A stretch of 64,000 nt of DNA from Flavobacteriaceae bacterium (lineage in GTDB: Bacteria; Bacteroidota; Bacteroidia; Flavobacteriales; Weeksellaceae), in assembly GCA_012522185.1 (NCBI GenBank), contig JAAYKY010000001.1, positions 62,001 through 126,000 on the forward strand. The letters are read 5' to 3'. Position 1 is the stretch's first letter. Each line of letters starts with the position of its first letter. Positions 40,438 to 49,936 of the stretch are shown piece by piece. Made by a program: the position numbers and the translations under genes. The notes under the pieces were generated by a model. That model saw only the letters and a list, made by a program, of their open reading frames with translations. It was not told the origin of the DNA and did no database searches.

Positions 40438-42108
40438 ATGAAAAGAATTAATGCTTTTGCGGTGCTAAGTTTGTTTGCGCCTGCTTTATTTGGCCAGATA
40501 GAAATCGGAGGCGGAACTTTTTCCGGAGGTATAGAGTCCACTTCCCAATGGTACCTGGATGACGAAGATTTAGATTTTGAACAGCCAAATGACCCTTTCA
40601 GGTCAAATAATTATATACGGTTAGATTATCAGCATGGGAAATTTTCTGCAGGCTTGCAGTATGAAGCTTATCTTCCGTCTGCTTTATTAGGGTATTCAGA
40701 AAGACTGAATGATAATAAGATTGCGACCTATTATGTAAATTACAAAGGAGAGCAATTGGACATTACAGCGGGTAATTTTTATGAGCAGTTCGGAAACGGA
40801 TTGATTTTGAGAAGCTGGGAAGACCGTCAGATTGGGATTAACAACTCCATCCGAGGATTAAGGGTTGCTTATACGCCCAATGATTTTACTACTATCAAAG
40901 GTTTAATCGGAAAACAACGTCTGGGATTTGAAACTACTCAAGGAACTCTCGGCGGTATTGATGTGGAAACCAATATTGTGCGGATGTTTAACAAAGATAA
41001 TTTCAAACATTCGGTAATTGCTGGAGTAAGCTATGTGGGACAGCATGAAGACTATACGGGGCCGGTTGAGGATTTTCCACAAAACATCAGTAATTATTCG
41101 GCGCGTTTAGGGTACTCGGGCAGTTCAGGATTTTATACAAATTTTGAATATGTTTATAAAGGAGAACAGGCCGCTTACTTCAGCGGAATTCCTACCGAGA
41201 AATACTATGATGGAAATGCTTTGTTAGTTAATTTGGGATATTCTACCCGAGGATTTGGGATTAACACCACTTTCAGAAGAATGGAAAATATGGGAATGTA
41301 CTCACAGAGAGATTTAAGTGAGATTTCAGCCAATGTTTACAACGAAGGTATCGTAAATTATCTGCCAGCTCTTACGCGTCAACATGATTATTTGTTGACC
41401 AATATTTACGTGTATCAGGCTCAGCCTGGTATTAACCGTGAAAAAGGTGAAGCTGGAGAGATTGGAGGGCAGGTTGATATATTTTACAATTTTGCGAAAG
41501 GCACGTTTCTGGGAGGTAAATACGGAACGAAACTCGCTGTTAACGGTTCTTATTGGAATGGTTTAAATGCTCAATTCAATGAATCAGGAGATGAGTACAC
41601 AACTGATTTTCTTGACTTTGGAAGAAAATTTTTCCACGATGTGAATTTTGAAATCAATAAAAAATGGACCGATAAATTCTCCACTATTTTCACTTATATG
41701 CATCAGTACTACAACAAAGGAATTGTGGAAGGAGGAAACTATAGCCACATTATTGCCAACGTAGTGGTGGGAGATTTCTTGTATAAATTTAATTCGAACA
41801 ATTCAGTCCGCTTTGAATTACAACACCTTCAAACCAAAAGAGACAATAAAAACTGGGCAGCAGCTTTGTTTGAATATAATATGAATCAGCGATGGAACTT
41901 CTATATGGGTGATAGTTATAATTATGGAAATGACGATAAATCAAAACGTCACCACTACTATATGGTAGGAGGTAGTTATACAAAAGAATCCACACGTGTA
42001 GCGCTAAATTTTGGTAGACAAAGAGGTGGGCTCATCTGTGTGGGAGGTGTTTGTCGTTATGTGCCTGAAAATAGTGGACTTACACTGTCGCTGGTGAAAA
42101 CTTTTTAA
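40438..42108 (+). CDS. DUF6029-family outer-membrane barrel-like protein
   Basis: A 556-residue exported protein with signal peptide MKRINAFAVLSLFAPALFG and extended amphipathic strands: NYIRLDYQHGKFSAGLQYEAYLPS, YVNYKGEQLDITAGNFYEQFGNG, and a final LSLVKTF with terminal Phe, as expected for an outer-membrane barrel. It resembles the DUF6029 family, whose role is unassigned. It sits between TlpA and Omp28-T9SS genes; a channel or assembly partner for that surface thiol system is a reasonable inference. Confidence 0.75.
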   Translation: MKRINAFAVLSLFAPALFGQIEIGGGTFSGGIESTSQWYLDDEDLDFEQPNDPFRSNNYIRLDYQHGKFSAGLQYEAYLPSALLGYSERLNDNKIATYYVNYKGEQLDITAGNFYEQFGNGLILRSWEDRQIGINNSIRGLRVAYTPNDFTTIKGLIGKQRLGFETTQGTLGGIDVETNIVRMFNKDNFKHSVIAGVSYVGQHEDYTGPVEDFPQNISNYSARLGYSGSSGFYTNFEYVYKGEQAAYFSGIPTEKYYDGNALLVNLGYSTRGFGINTTFRRMENMGMYSQRDLSEISANVYNEGIVNYLPALTRQHDYLLTNIYVYQAQPGINREKGEAGEIGGQVDIFYNFAKGTFLGGKYGTKLAVNGSYWNGLNAQFNESGDEYTTDFLDFGRKFFHDVNFEINKKWTDKFSTIFTYMHQYYNKGIVEGGNYSHIIANVVVGDFLYKFNSNNSVRFELQHLQTKRDNKNWAAALFEYNMNQRWNFYMGDSYNYGNDDKSKRHHYYMVGGSYTKESTRVALNFGRQRGGLICVGGVCRYVPENSGLTLSLVKTF

Positions 42109-42116
42109 TATATTTG
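42109..42116 (+). promoter_or_regulatory. Candidate -7 box TATATTTG for the Omp28-T9SS gene
   Basis: Exact consensus match immediately after the DUF6029 stop, 30 bases before the ATG; no -33 element seen. Confidence 0.4.
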
Positions 42117-42146
42117 TAATAATATTAACACACTAAATAATTAACA

Positions 42147-43841
42147 ATGAAGCAAAATTTTACTAAATTAATAGTGGCTTTAACGCTTCCACTATTTGGG
42201 TATGCACAAACGATTGTGAATACCAACCCGGAAAACAAGAAAGTTATATTAGAAGAATTCACCGGTATCAACTGTGTGTATTGTCCGCAAGGTCATGCGA
42301 TTGCAAATCAAATTCAAGAAAACAATCCTGGAAATGTCTTTCTTATCAATGTACACCAAGGAGGCTATGCAAACCCATCAGGGAGTCAGCCTGATTTTAG
42401 AACCCCTTTTGGTAATGCCATTGTAAATCAATCTTATAGCGGTGGCGGATTTGGATACCCATCAGGAACTGTGAACCGTCATAATTTCCCAGGTATGGAA
42501 ATGTCAGGCGCAGGTACTACTGCTATGGGGCGTGACAAATGGATTGCAGCTTCAAATATAATACTACAAGAAGCATCCTATGTAAACGTTGCTCTGGAAT
42601 CAGAAGTTGATTTTCAGACACGTCAGATGACGATTAATGTAGAGGTTTATTATACCGGAAATAGTCCCGAAAATACAAATAAACTAAATGTAGTTCTTTT
42701 GCAGAACAACACATTAGGACCTCAAACAGGAGGGGGAATGGGAAATAATTATGTCCATATGCATCGTTTAATCGATATGATTACCGGCCAGTGGGGAGAA
42801 GATATCACCACAACTACAGCGGGAACATTTGTGTCAAAAACCTATACTTATACAATCCCTGAAGATCTAAATAACATTCCAATTGTTTTGGGAGAATTGG
42901 AACTAGTAGCATTTATTGCAGAAGGAAATCAGGAGATTATCAGTGGAAATGGAACCTTTCCTGCTTATATAAATCTGGAATTTGATAACGATGTAAGTAT
43001 TGAATCAGTAGAAGACATCCCTGCCGTGTGCTCCGGAGTTATAACCCCTGAGTTTACGATTAAAAACTATGGAAATGATGTAATCACTTCCCTTGATATT
43101 GAATACACTCTAAATTCAGGAACTACAGAAACCTTTACTTGGACAGGTAATTTGGCTGGCTTGCAACAAACAAAAATCACACTTCCAGAAATTAATTTCA
43201 CAGAAGCAGAAAACACATTGGAAATAAGTTTGCCATCGGATGATAATAATCAGAACAATACAGCATCTGTTGACTTTGTCGAAGCTACAACTACTACTAG
43301 TACGCTTACACTGGAAATTAGAACCGATAATTGGGGATATGAAACTACATGGAATATTAAAAACTCAGCCGGGTCAATCGTTGCAAATGGTAGCGGATAT
43401 GGAAATAATCAGACGTACAATATTGAATTAGAACTTCCTGCTGACTGCTATACTTTTACAATTAATGATGCTTATGGCGATGGAGGAGGACGAGCTACTC
43501 TAAAAGACATGAATGGTCAAAACGTTTGGGTAATCTTAGGAAACGGATATTCCGACTCAACATTTATCAACTTTGCAACAGATGGAACGATGAATGTAAA
43601 TGACCTAACTACACAAGCCTTGAATATTTATCCAAATCCATCAAATGGAATATTCAATGTTTCACTTGAGAAAAAATCTACTGTGGAAGTATTTGACGTA
43701 ACCGGTAAAATGATTCACAAATCTTCTGCCAACGCAGGTACAAACACAATTAACCTGACTGGAAAAACAGGTGTATTCGTTGTAAAAGTAACCGAAGAAG
43801 GAAGTAAAAACGTTACAACGAAAAAAGTAATCTTAAAATAA
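42147..43841 (+). CDS. Omp28-family protein with CVYC motif and T9SS sorting domain
   Basis: A 564-residue exported protein. After a signal peptide (to about residue 21) the Omp28 domain has VILEEFTGINCVYCPQGHAIANQI with Cys43-Cys46, then FLINVHQGGYANPSG and GYPSGTVNRHNFPG. Residues about 285-475 are beta-rich modules, including DCYTFTINDAYGDGGG. The C-terminus is a type A T9SS sorting domain (IYPNPSNGIFNVSLEKKSTVEVFDVTGKM...KKVILK). It should be secreted through T9SS and tethered outside. It follows TlpA and DUF6029 genes. Confidence 0.87.
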   Translation: MKQNFTKLIVALTLPLFGYAQTIVNTNPENKKVILEEFTGINCVYCPQGHAIANQIQENNPGNVFLINVHQGGYANPSGSQPDFRTPFGNAIVNQSYSGGGFGYPSGTVNRHNFPGMEMSGAGTTAMGRDKWIAASNIILQEASYVNVALESEVDFQTRQMTINVEVYYTGNSPENTNKLNVVLLQNNTLGPQTGGGMGNNYVHMHRLIDMITGQWGEDITTTTAGTFVSKTYTYTIPEDLNNIPIVLGELELVAFIAEGNQEIISGNGTFPAYINLEFDNDVSIESVEDIPAVCSGVITPEFTIKNYGNDVITSLDIEYTLNSGTTETFTWTGNLAGLQQTKITLPEINFTEAENTLEISLPSDDNNQNNTASVDFVEATTTTSTLTLEIRTDNWGYETTWNIKNSAGSIVANGSGYGNNQTYNIELELPADCYTFTINDAYGDGGGRATLKDMNGQNVWVILGNGYSDSTFINFATDGTMNVNDLTTQALNIYPNPSNGIFNVSLEKKSTVEVFDVTGKMIHKSSANAGTNTINLTGKTGVFVVKVTEEGSKNVTTKKVILK

Positions 43842-43851
43842 TTAATCTTTT

Positions 43852-43874
43852 AGCACCGGCCAGAGGCCGGTGCT
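43852..43874 (+). terminator. Perfect 10-base hairpin between T9SS genes
   Basis: AGCACCGGCC-AGA-GGCCGGTGCT. No long T run follows, so it is either a weak terminator or an mRNA-stability hairpin. Confidence 0.6.
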
Positions 43875-43893
43875 ATTTCAAAAACAATTAAAA

Positions 43894-44646
43894 ATGAAAA
43901 AAATAATTTTTTCCGCACTGTTTTTTGCAGCAGTTTCGGGGTATGCCCAGGATCAGGATTATACCGTAACAAATCTGGACATGGTGGAGTATGAAAACAA
44001 TTCAGTGCATGTTTTTAATGTACACGGAACTTTCGATGACCCCATTGACGAAGCCAAGCTTCATTTGGTGATAAATAACACAACTTCAAATCCGATATAT
44101 GTGTCCGGAGAAGTTGTTGAAATCACAAATACAGATGGCGAAATGGCTCAGTTTTGTATCGGAGGACCAGCAGGAAACTGCTTTTTCCCACTTTTTGAAG
44201 GCGCCTACTATCCAAATGCAAATGGAGGTGAAGTACCGCCCAACACTAATTGGGGATTCAATGATTACCTTATTAACTTAGATCCAGCAGATCTATCTGA
44301 ATATACCATTCGTTTTCTTCAAACTGATGGACAAGGTAATGAAATCCCAAATACTTCATTTTATCTGACGTATCGTTACGACAGAAATGCAATGTCCGTT
44401 TCAGACCTAAGCTCCATCGCCATTGCAGAAGTTTATCCAACGGTTGCAAAAGGATCAACCACAGTTGAACTGAAAGAAAATGCATCAGTCCAAATCCTAA
44501 ATATGGAAGGAAAAAGCGTGAAATCACTTAAATTGAATGCTGGGAAATCTAATCTGGATCTTACAGGGCTTTCAGCTGGAGTTTATTTGATTCAATTCAA
44601 AGGAAATTCCGGATTGACAACTACTAAGAAAATTCTTGTTAAATAA
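43894..44646 (+). CDS. Small T9SS-exported protein
   Basis: A 250-residue protein with signal peptide MKKIIFSALFFAAVSGYAQ, a beta-rich body (residues 22-170) and a T9SS type A sorting domain (EVYPTVAKGSTTVELKENASVQILNMEGKSVKSL...KILVK). The body resembles none of the enzyme families I know; it has the pair CIGGPAGNC near residues 91-99. The ATG at 43894 is chosen because an in-frame GTG at 43870 lies inside a hairpin. It closes the Omp28/TlpA cluster. Confidence 0.8.
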   Translation: MKKIIFSALFFAAVSGYAQDQDYTVTNLDMVEYENNSVHVFNVHGTFDDPIDEAKLHLVINNTTSNPIYVSGEVVEITNTDGEMAQFCIGGPAGNCFFPLFEGAYYPNANGGEVPPNTNWGFNDYLINLDPADLSEYTIRFLQTDGQGNEIPNTSFYLTYRYDRNAMSVSDLSSIAIAEVYPTVAKGSTTVELKENASVQILNMEGKSVKSLKLNAGKSNLDLTGLSAGVYLIQFKGNSGLTTTKKILVK

Positions 44647-44663
44647 TATTTAAACAAATGATT

Positions 44664-44703
44664 AAAAATGCCGTTTTGTTTCCAACGAGACGGCATTTTT
44701 TAT
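44664..44703. terminator. Bidirectional terminator between the T9SS and uvrD genes
   Basis: ATGCCGT...ACGGCAT stem with an inner GTT/AAC pairing, A-tract before and T6 after. Confidence 0.8.
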
Positions 44704-44718
44704 GCTTTATATCTAAAA

Positions 44719-47040
44719 TTATCCGATTACTTTTAATTTTGCGAAATTCAGTAGCAACTTCTTTTCGCCAGCATTGTCAAACAAAACCGTCGCCTTTACA
44801 TTGTCTGGATCTCCTTCCAAAGAAATCACTTTTCCTCGCCCGAAACGATCATGCATTACGATTTTTCCTGCCGATAAATCCACATTTTCACCATTGGACT
44901 GATTCACGATTTTGGCCTGAGCAATCGGTTTGAAACTCGCTTTCGGCTTCAAAGGATTGCCCGGTTTTTTCGGGTCGCTTTTCTTTCTTTCGAATTTTGG
45001 AACTTGCGAATAATTATCATCAAACAAATTAACATTCAATCCGCTTTTGTTCACAGGAAGTCCGGCGTTGAGGTTTTTCCATTCCAAATATTTATCATCA
45101 ATTTCTTCCAAAAAACGACTCGGTTCGCTGTCCACAATTTTTCCCCAACGAAATCTTGAAACCGAATACGTCAGATGCGCAAACTTTTCCGCACGCGTTA
45201 GTGCTACATAAAACAAACGACGTTCTTCTTCCAATTCCTGACGTGTGTTCAAATTCATCATAGACGGAAATAAATTTTCTTCCAATCCCACAATGAAAAC
45301 CGCCGGGAACTCCAATCCTTTGGCCAAATGCACGGTCATAAGCGAAACTTTATTGTCGTCCTCATCATCATTGTCCGCATCGGTAGCGAGTGCCACATTT
45401 TCCAAAAATCCGCTCAGCGAAGGATCGCCTTCATCCAATTGTTTTTGTTCGTCCACATAACCCTGAATACTGTTCAGCAATTCCTGAATGTTTTCCAACC
45501 TTGAAATTCCTTCAGGCGTATCATCTTCTTTTAGTGTTTTGATGAGTCCGGTGGTTTTGGCGACATGCGAAGCAACTTCATACACATCATGATTTTGGAG
45601 CATCACTTTGAAACTTTTAATCATGGTAATGAAATCGTTCAGTTTTTGAGCCGTCGGATTGTTCAAACCGATTTTTCCTGCATATTGACCAATGTTTTCC
45701 AGGATTTCATAAATCGTTTTTTCATATTCGCCCGAAGCCACCGTCAATTTATTCAAAGTTGTCTGACCAATTCCACGCGCCGGATAATTGATAATCCGAA
45801 GCAAAGCTTCTTCGTCATTCTGATTAATTAGTAGTCGCAGATAGGAAACCAAATCTTTGATTTCCTTTCGTTGGAAAAACGAAGTTCCGCCATAGACCCG
45901 ATAGGGAAGATTTCTCTTTCGCAAAGCTTCTTCTATCGCACGAGATTGCGCATTGGTTCGATAAAGAACCGCAATATCTTTGTGTTTGAGGTGTTCGTTC
46001 AATTGAAGTTCCCAGATTTGCGAAGCCACATATCTTGCTTCATCGGCATCGGTCAAAGCCCGATAAACCGGAATGGTTTGTCCATCATCATTGGCTGTCC
46101 AGACATTTTTTTCCAATTGGTCACGGTTTTGCGCAATGATTTGATTGGCAGCACCCACAATCGTTTTGGTGGAACGGTAATTTTGTTCAAGCGGAATAAC
46201 TTTTGCGTCCGGATAATCTTGTTGGAACGACAAAATATTGCGAATGTTCGCCCCACGGAACGCATAAATACTCTGCGCATCATCGCCCACTACACAAAGA
46301 TTTTCATAACGAGAAGCCAAAGCTTTTACGATTAAATATTGCGAATGGTTGGTATCCTGGTACTCATCCACCAATATGTATTTAAACCTTTCCTGGTATT
46401 TCGCCAGAACTTCAGGAAATCTTGTCAGGACTTCATTGGTTCGCAACAGCAAATCATCGAAATCCATCGCTCCCGATTTAAAGCAGCGATCTACATATGC
46501 TCTGTAAACTTCGCCCATTTTGGGACGCATGGCAGCAGCATCGGCTTCAATCAATTCCGGTGTATTATGATACGCCCGAACGGTAATCAGGTTGTTTTTA
46601 AATTGTGAAATCCGGTGAAGCACCTGTTTCACTCTGTAAATATCTTTATCGAGTTGAAGTTCGTCCAGGACTTTTTTCATCACGCTTTGGGTATCTTGCG
46701 TATCATAAATCGTGAAATCGGAAGGATACCCCAAACGAGTAGCTTCGACACGGAGAATTCTCGCAAAAACCGAGTGAAAAGTTCCCATCCAAAGGCTTTT
46801 GGCTTCGCTTTCGCCGACCACTTTTGAAATCCGGTCTTTCATTTCTCGCGCAGCTTTATTGGTAAAAGTCAAGGCGAGAATATTGAAAGGATCAACGCCT
46901 TTTTCAATCAAATGAGCAATCCGATAGGTAAGGACACGGGTTTTTCCCGATCCCGCACCCGCAATGACCATCAGCGGTCCTTCGGTAATTTCAACAGCTT
47001 GTCTCTGGGGTTCGTTCAGTTCGTCTAAATAATTCTTCAT
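44719..47040 (-). CDS. UvrD/PcrA-type DNA helicase
   Basis: A 773-residue superfamily 1A helicase for mismatch and excision repair. It has QRQAVEITEGPLMVIAGAGSGKTRVL (Walker A), VDEYQDTNHSQYLIVKAL (motif II), and VSLMTVHLAKGLEFPAVFIVG (motif V). Residues 715-773 contain the Tudor-like domain DRFGRGKVISLEGDPDNVKATVLFDNAGEKKLLL, which contacts RNA polymerase in PcrA. A -7 box is 7 bases upstream of the ATG. No partner is adjacent. Confidence 0.95.
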   Translation of the reverse strand: MKNYLDELNEPQRQAVEITEGPLMVIAGAGSGKTRVLTYRIAHLIEKGVDPFNILALTFTNKAAREMKDRISKVVGESEAKSLWMGTFHSVFARILRVEATRLGYPSDFTIYDTQDTQSVMKKVLDELQLDKDIYRVKQVLHRISQFKNNLITVRAYHNTPELIEADAAAMRPKMGEVYRAYVDRCFKSGAMDFDDLLLRTNEVLTRFPEVLAKYQERFKYILVDEYQDTNHSQYLIVKALASRYENLCVVGDDAQSIYAFRGANIRNILSFQQDYPDAKVIPLEQNYRSTKTIVGAANQIIAQNRDQLEKNVWTANDDGQTIPVYRALTDADEARYVASQIWELQLNEHLKHKDIAVLYRTNAQSRAIEEALRKRNLPYRVYGGTSFFQRKEIKDLVSYLRLLINQNDEEALLRIINYPARGIGQTTLNKLTVASGEYEKTIYEILENIGQYAGKIGLNNPTAQKLNDFITMIKSFKVMLQNHDVYEVASHVAKTTGLIKTLKEDDTPEGISRLENIQELLNSIQGYVDEQKQLDEGDPSLSGFLENVALATDADNDDEDDNKVSLMTVHLAKGLEFPAVFIVGLEENLFPSMMNLNTRQELEEERRLFYVALTRAEKFAHLTYSVSRFRWGKIVDSEPSRFLEEIDDKYLEWKNLNAGLPVNKSGLNVNLFDDNYSQVPKFERKKSDPKKPGNPLKPKASFKPIAQAKIVNQSNGENVDLSAGKIVMHDRFGRGKVISLEGDPDNVKATVLFDNAGEKKLLLNFAKLKVIG

Positions 47041-47047
47041 GGGAGGA

Positions 47048-47055
47048 CAAATTTA
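47048..47055 (-). promoter_or_regulatory. Promoter -7 box of the uvrD/pcrA gene
   Basis: Minus-strand TAAATTTG, exact consensus, 7 bases before the ATG; the transcript would be nearly leaderless. Confidence 0.4.
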
Positions 47056-47213
47056 CAAATAATACACCGTAGGCTAAAGAGAGTTCAGATGAAATAATCA
47101 AGTTCAATAATTAAGTCAGTTTCGTACTCATTTTTAACTCAAATTTGAATTAAATTCAATAAGCAATTTTACAATATAAATTTAAACAGGTTCTTAGTTT
47201 CCGCATCAAACTT

Positions 47214-47221
47214 TATCTTTG
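47214..47221 (+). promoter_or_regulatory. Promoter -7 box TATCTTTG for aroC
   Basis: Exact TAnnTTTG match 20 bases before the ATG. Confidence 0.5.
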
Positions 47222-47241
47222 TAGAATTCTATACTGAATTT

Positions 47242-48300
47242 ATGAACACATTCGGAAAGATTTTTCGACTTACGACTTTTGGAGAAAGCCACGGAACGGC
47301 AATTGGCGGAATTATTGACGGTTGTCCAGCTGGAATTGAGCTTGATGTGGAAGAAATCCAATCCGAATTAGATCGGCGTAAACCCGGACAATCCAAAATT
47401 GTAACCCAAAGAAAAGAGTCCGATACGGTTCAGTTTCTGTCCGGAATTTTTGAAGGAATAACGACCGGAGTGCCCATCGGATTTATCATTCCCAATGAAA
47501 ATCAGAAATCCAAAGATTATTCGCACATCGAAGAGGTATTTAGGCCTTCGCACGCCGATTTCACTTACCATCAGAAATACGGCAACAGAGATCACCGGGG
47601 CGGAGGAAGAAGTTCTGCGCGTGAAACTGCCAATTGGGTGGTGGCCGGAGCCGTGGCCAAACAAATTATCAAGGAAATAGAAATCAATGCCTATGTTTCA
47701 TCGGTCGGGGATTTATTTTTAGAGAAACCTTATCAGCAACTGGATTTTTCCAAAACCGAATCCAATATCCTTCGATGCCCCGATGAAGAAACCGCTGCCA
47801 AAATGATTGAAAAAATCGAAAAAGTCAGAAAAGCCGGCGACACCATCGGCGGAACGATAACTTGTGTGATAAAAAATGTGCCTGTTGGGTTGGGAGAACC
47901 GATTTTTGATAAACTTCACGCCAGATTAGGTCAGGCAATGCTTTCCATCAATGCGGTAAAAGGATTTGAATACGGAAGCGGATTTTGCGGTGCACGAATG
48001 CAAGGTTCGGAACACAATGATTTATTCAACGAAGACGGAACAACCAAAACCAATCTTTCAGGTGGAATTCAAGGCGGAATTTCCAACGGAATGGATATTT
48101 ATTTCCGTGTGGCATTTAAACCCGTGGCAACTTTGATGCAAAAGCAGGAAGCGCTTAATTCCCAAGGCGAATTAGTGGAAATGCAAGGCAAAGGACGTCA
48201 CGATCCTTGTGTTTTGCCAAGAGCCGTTCCGATTGTAGAAGCCCTTTCTGCAATGGTTTTGCTCGATTTTGTCTTATTAAACAACTCAGGGAAATACTGA
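47242..48300 (+). CDS. aroC: Chorismate synthase
   Basis: A 352-residue enzyme that converts EPSP to chorismate, the last shared step of aromatic amino acid and folate synthesis, using reduced [27 protein letters not shown] is the N-terminal signature, [17 protein letters not shown] the central one, and [18 protein letters not shown] the C-terminal one. Its stop is 1 base from that of convergent oxyR, with no terminator between them. Confidence 0.97.
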   Translation: MNTFGKIFRLTTFGESHGTAIGGIIDGCPAGIELDVEEIQSELDRRKPGQSKIVTQRKESDTVQFLSGIFEGITTGVPIGFIIPNENQKSKDYSHIEEVFRPSHADFTYHQKYGNRDHRGGGRSSARETANWVVAGAVAKQIIKEIEINAYVSSVGDLFLEKPYQQLDFSKTESNILRCPDEETAAKMIEKIEKVRKAGDTIGGTITCVIKNVPVGLGEPIFDKLHARLGQAMLSINAVKGFEYGSGFCGARMQGSEHNDLFNEDGTTKTNLSGGIQGGISNGMDIYFRVAFKPVATLMQKQEALNSQGELVEMQGKGRHDPCVLPRAVPIVEALSAMVLLDFVLLNNSGKY

Positions 48301-48301
48301 A

Positions 48302-49249
48302 TTATTTAGGTAAACTGATGAGTGGCGATGTCACATTATCATATTGATCGAAATAAATTTTTCCACGAAGAACGCTTTGAATTGTTTTGGAGAAATTCTC
48401 TTCAAACGATCTTCTGAGATTGGATTGGTGATATACCAAACTTACCTGTCGAGAAGGTGCGGGATCTTCAAAATGACGAATGTTTTTCTGGGATTCTTTC
48501 GGTAAATCTTCCGCATGAAGGCTCGGCAAAAGCGTCATTCCATAGCCTTCATTGGCTAGTTTAACCAAAGTATCAAGACTTCCGCTGTCAAGTTTAACAG
48601 GTTGTTTCTTCAATTTGGCAGCTTCGCAAAGATTCAGAACATTGTTTCGGAAACAATGACCTTCTTTCAGCAACAAAAGATCTTCCACATCCAGGTCGGA
48701 AGTCTGAATCATTTTTTTGGAATGGTAAATATGCGAATCCGGAACATAGGCCACCAAAGGTTCATAATACAGCGTTTTTTCCACAATTTGATCTTCATGA
48801 AGTGGCGTTACCACTATCCCGAAATCCAAAATGCCTTCGCGTAGGCCCGCAATAATTTCTTCGGTCTGTAGTTCTCTGATGATGAGGTTTGATTTGGGAT
48901 GTGCTCTCTGAAATGTTTTGTAAAACATAGGCACAAGCGTTGGCAAAACCGTTGGGATAACCCCAATACGGAAATCGCCTTCTATCTGGCCCTTTTCTTC
49001 AAAAACCAATTGTGCCATTTTGTTGGATTCTTTCAGAATAATTTTGGCTTGTTCTACCACTTTTTCACCAATGGTTGTAAGTTTAATCGGATGAGAACTC
49101 CTGTCAAAAATTTCAATCCCCAGTTCCTTTTCCAATTTTTGAATCTGCATACTCAAAGTAGGTTGCGTGACAAAAGACTTATCAGCCGCGAGCGTGAAGT
49201 TCTTGTATTCTGCAACCGCTAAAACATATTCCAACTGTACCAGTGTCAT
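48302..49249 (-). CDS. oxyR: OxyR-type peroxide-sensing LysR regulator
   Basis: A 315-residue LysR protein. The N-terminal HTH has LEYVLAVAEYKNFTLAADKSFVTQPTLSMQIQKLE. In the sensor domain KEGHCFRNNVLNLC gives cysteines at residues 199 and 208, the same numbering as the redox pair of E. coli OxyR, so disulfide-based peroxide sensing is likely. It is divergent from dps, a classic OxyR target. Whether it acts on the 157-base shared intergenic region is inferred. Confidence 0.94.
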   Translation of the reverse strand: MTLVQLEYVLAVAEYKNFTLAADKSFVTQPTLSMQIQKLEKELGIEIFDRSSHPIKLTTIGEKVVEQAKIILKESNKMAQLVFEEKGQIEGDFRIGVIPTVLPTLVPMFYKTFQRAHPKSNLIIRELQTEEIIAGLREGILDFGIVVTPLHEDQIVEKTLYYEPLVAYVPDSHIYHSKKMIQTSDLDVEDLLLLKEGHCFRNNVLNLCEAAKLKKQPVKLDSGSLDTLVKLANEGYGMTLLPSLHAEDLPKESQKNIRHFEDPAPSRQVSLVYHQSNLRRSFEENFSKTIQSVLRGKIYFDQYDNVTSPLISLPK

Positions 49250-49406
49250 ATATAAATATTTTCAATAAAGGTATTAATTTAATCGAATTTGTCTATGAAT
49301 GATGGTATGATTTTAGTTAGTTATAACTGAGGTTTGACATTGTTCAGGTCATCTAAATTCCTTATATTTAGAATATTAATTTAGTAACTTAAAAAAAACA
49401 TATAAT

Positions 49407-49883
49407 ATGAAATTATCTACCATTGGATTGGAGAAATCCACAACAAAAGAACTATCGGAAGATCTGAATATACTTCTTGCCGATTTACAGATTTATTATC
49501 AGAATTTACGTGGTGTTCATTGGAACATCAAAGGCGAGCAATTTTTCCAATTGCACCCGAAATTTGAAGAATTATACTTGGACGCCCAAGAAAAAGTGGA
49601 TTTGGTTGCCGAGCGAATCTTGACTTTGGGTGCAACGCCCTTGCATACCTTTGAAGATTATGTAGAGCAGTCCACTGTAAAAGTTGGGAAAAATATTTCC
49701 GATGCCGAAAAATCGGTTCAACTGATTTTGGACTCCATTCAGGAACTCCTAAAAATCGAACGCCGAATTTTAGACCGTTCTGCTGAACTGGATGACGAAG
49801 GAACAAACTCCATGATGAGTGATTTCATTTCGTTTCAGGAAAAAACAGCTTGGATGCTAAAAGCTTTCTTAGGAGGGAAATAA
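49407..49883 (+). CDS. dps: Dps ferroxidase / DNA-protection protein
   Basis: A 158-residue ferritin-like protein forming 12-subunit shells that oxidise and store iron with peroxide and protect DNA. The inter-subunit ferroxidase ligands are in RGVHWNIKGEQFFQLHPKFEELYLDAQEKVDLVAERI (the HW, H, D/E pattern), followed by LGATPLHTFEDY. It is expressed on its own, divergent from oxyR and followed by a terminator, as expected for a stress-induced gene. A partial -7 match, TATATTTA, is 36 bases upstream of the ATG. Confidence 0.95.
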   Translation: MKLSTIGLEKSTTKELSEDLNILLADLQIYYQNLRGVHWNIKGEQFFQLHPKFEELYLDAQEKVDLVAERILTLGATPLHTFEDYVEQSTVKVGKNISDAEKSVQLILDSIQELLKIERRILDRSAELDDEGTNSMMSDFISFQEKTAWMLKAFLGGK

Positions 49884-49904
49884 AAGAAATTAGACTTTAT
49901 ATTT

Positions 49905-49936
49905 ACGTCCGAATCAATAGGTTCGGACGTTTTTTA
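49905..49936 (+). terminator. Terminator after dps
   Basis: ACGTCCGAA (49905-49913) pairs with TTCGGACGT (49922-49930), followed by T6. It runs into the 3-prime end of the convergent peptidase gene. Confidence 0.85.

Noticed and set aside
49333-49370. dps promoter TTTG ... TATATTTA
   Set aside because: The spacing of 26 bases is too long for the usual 17-19 and the -7 box has a mismatch, so it was not listed as a promoter feature.
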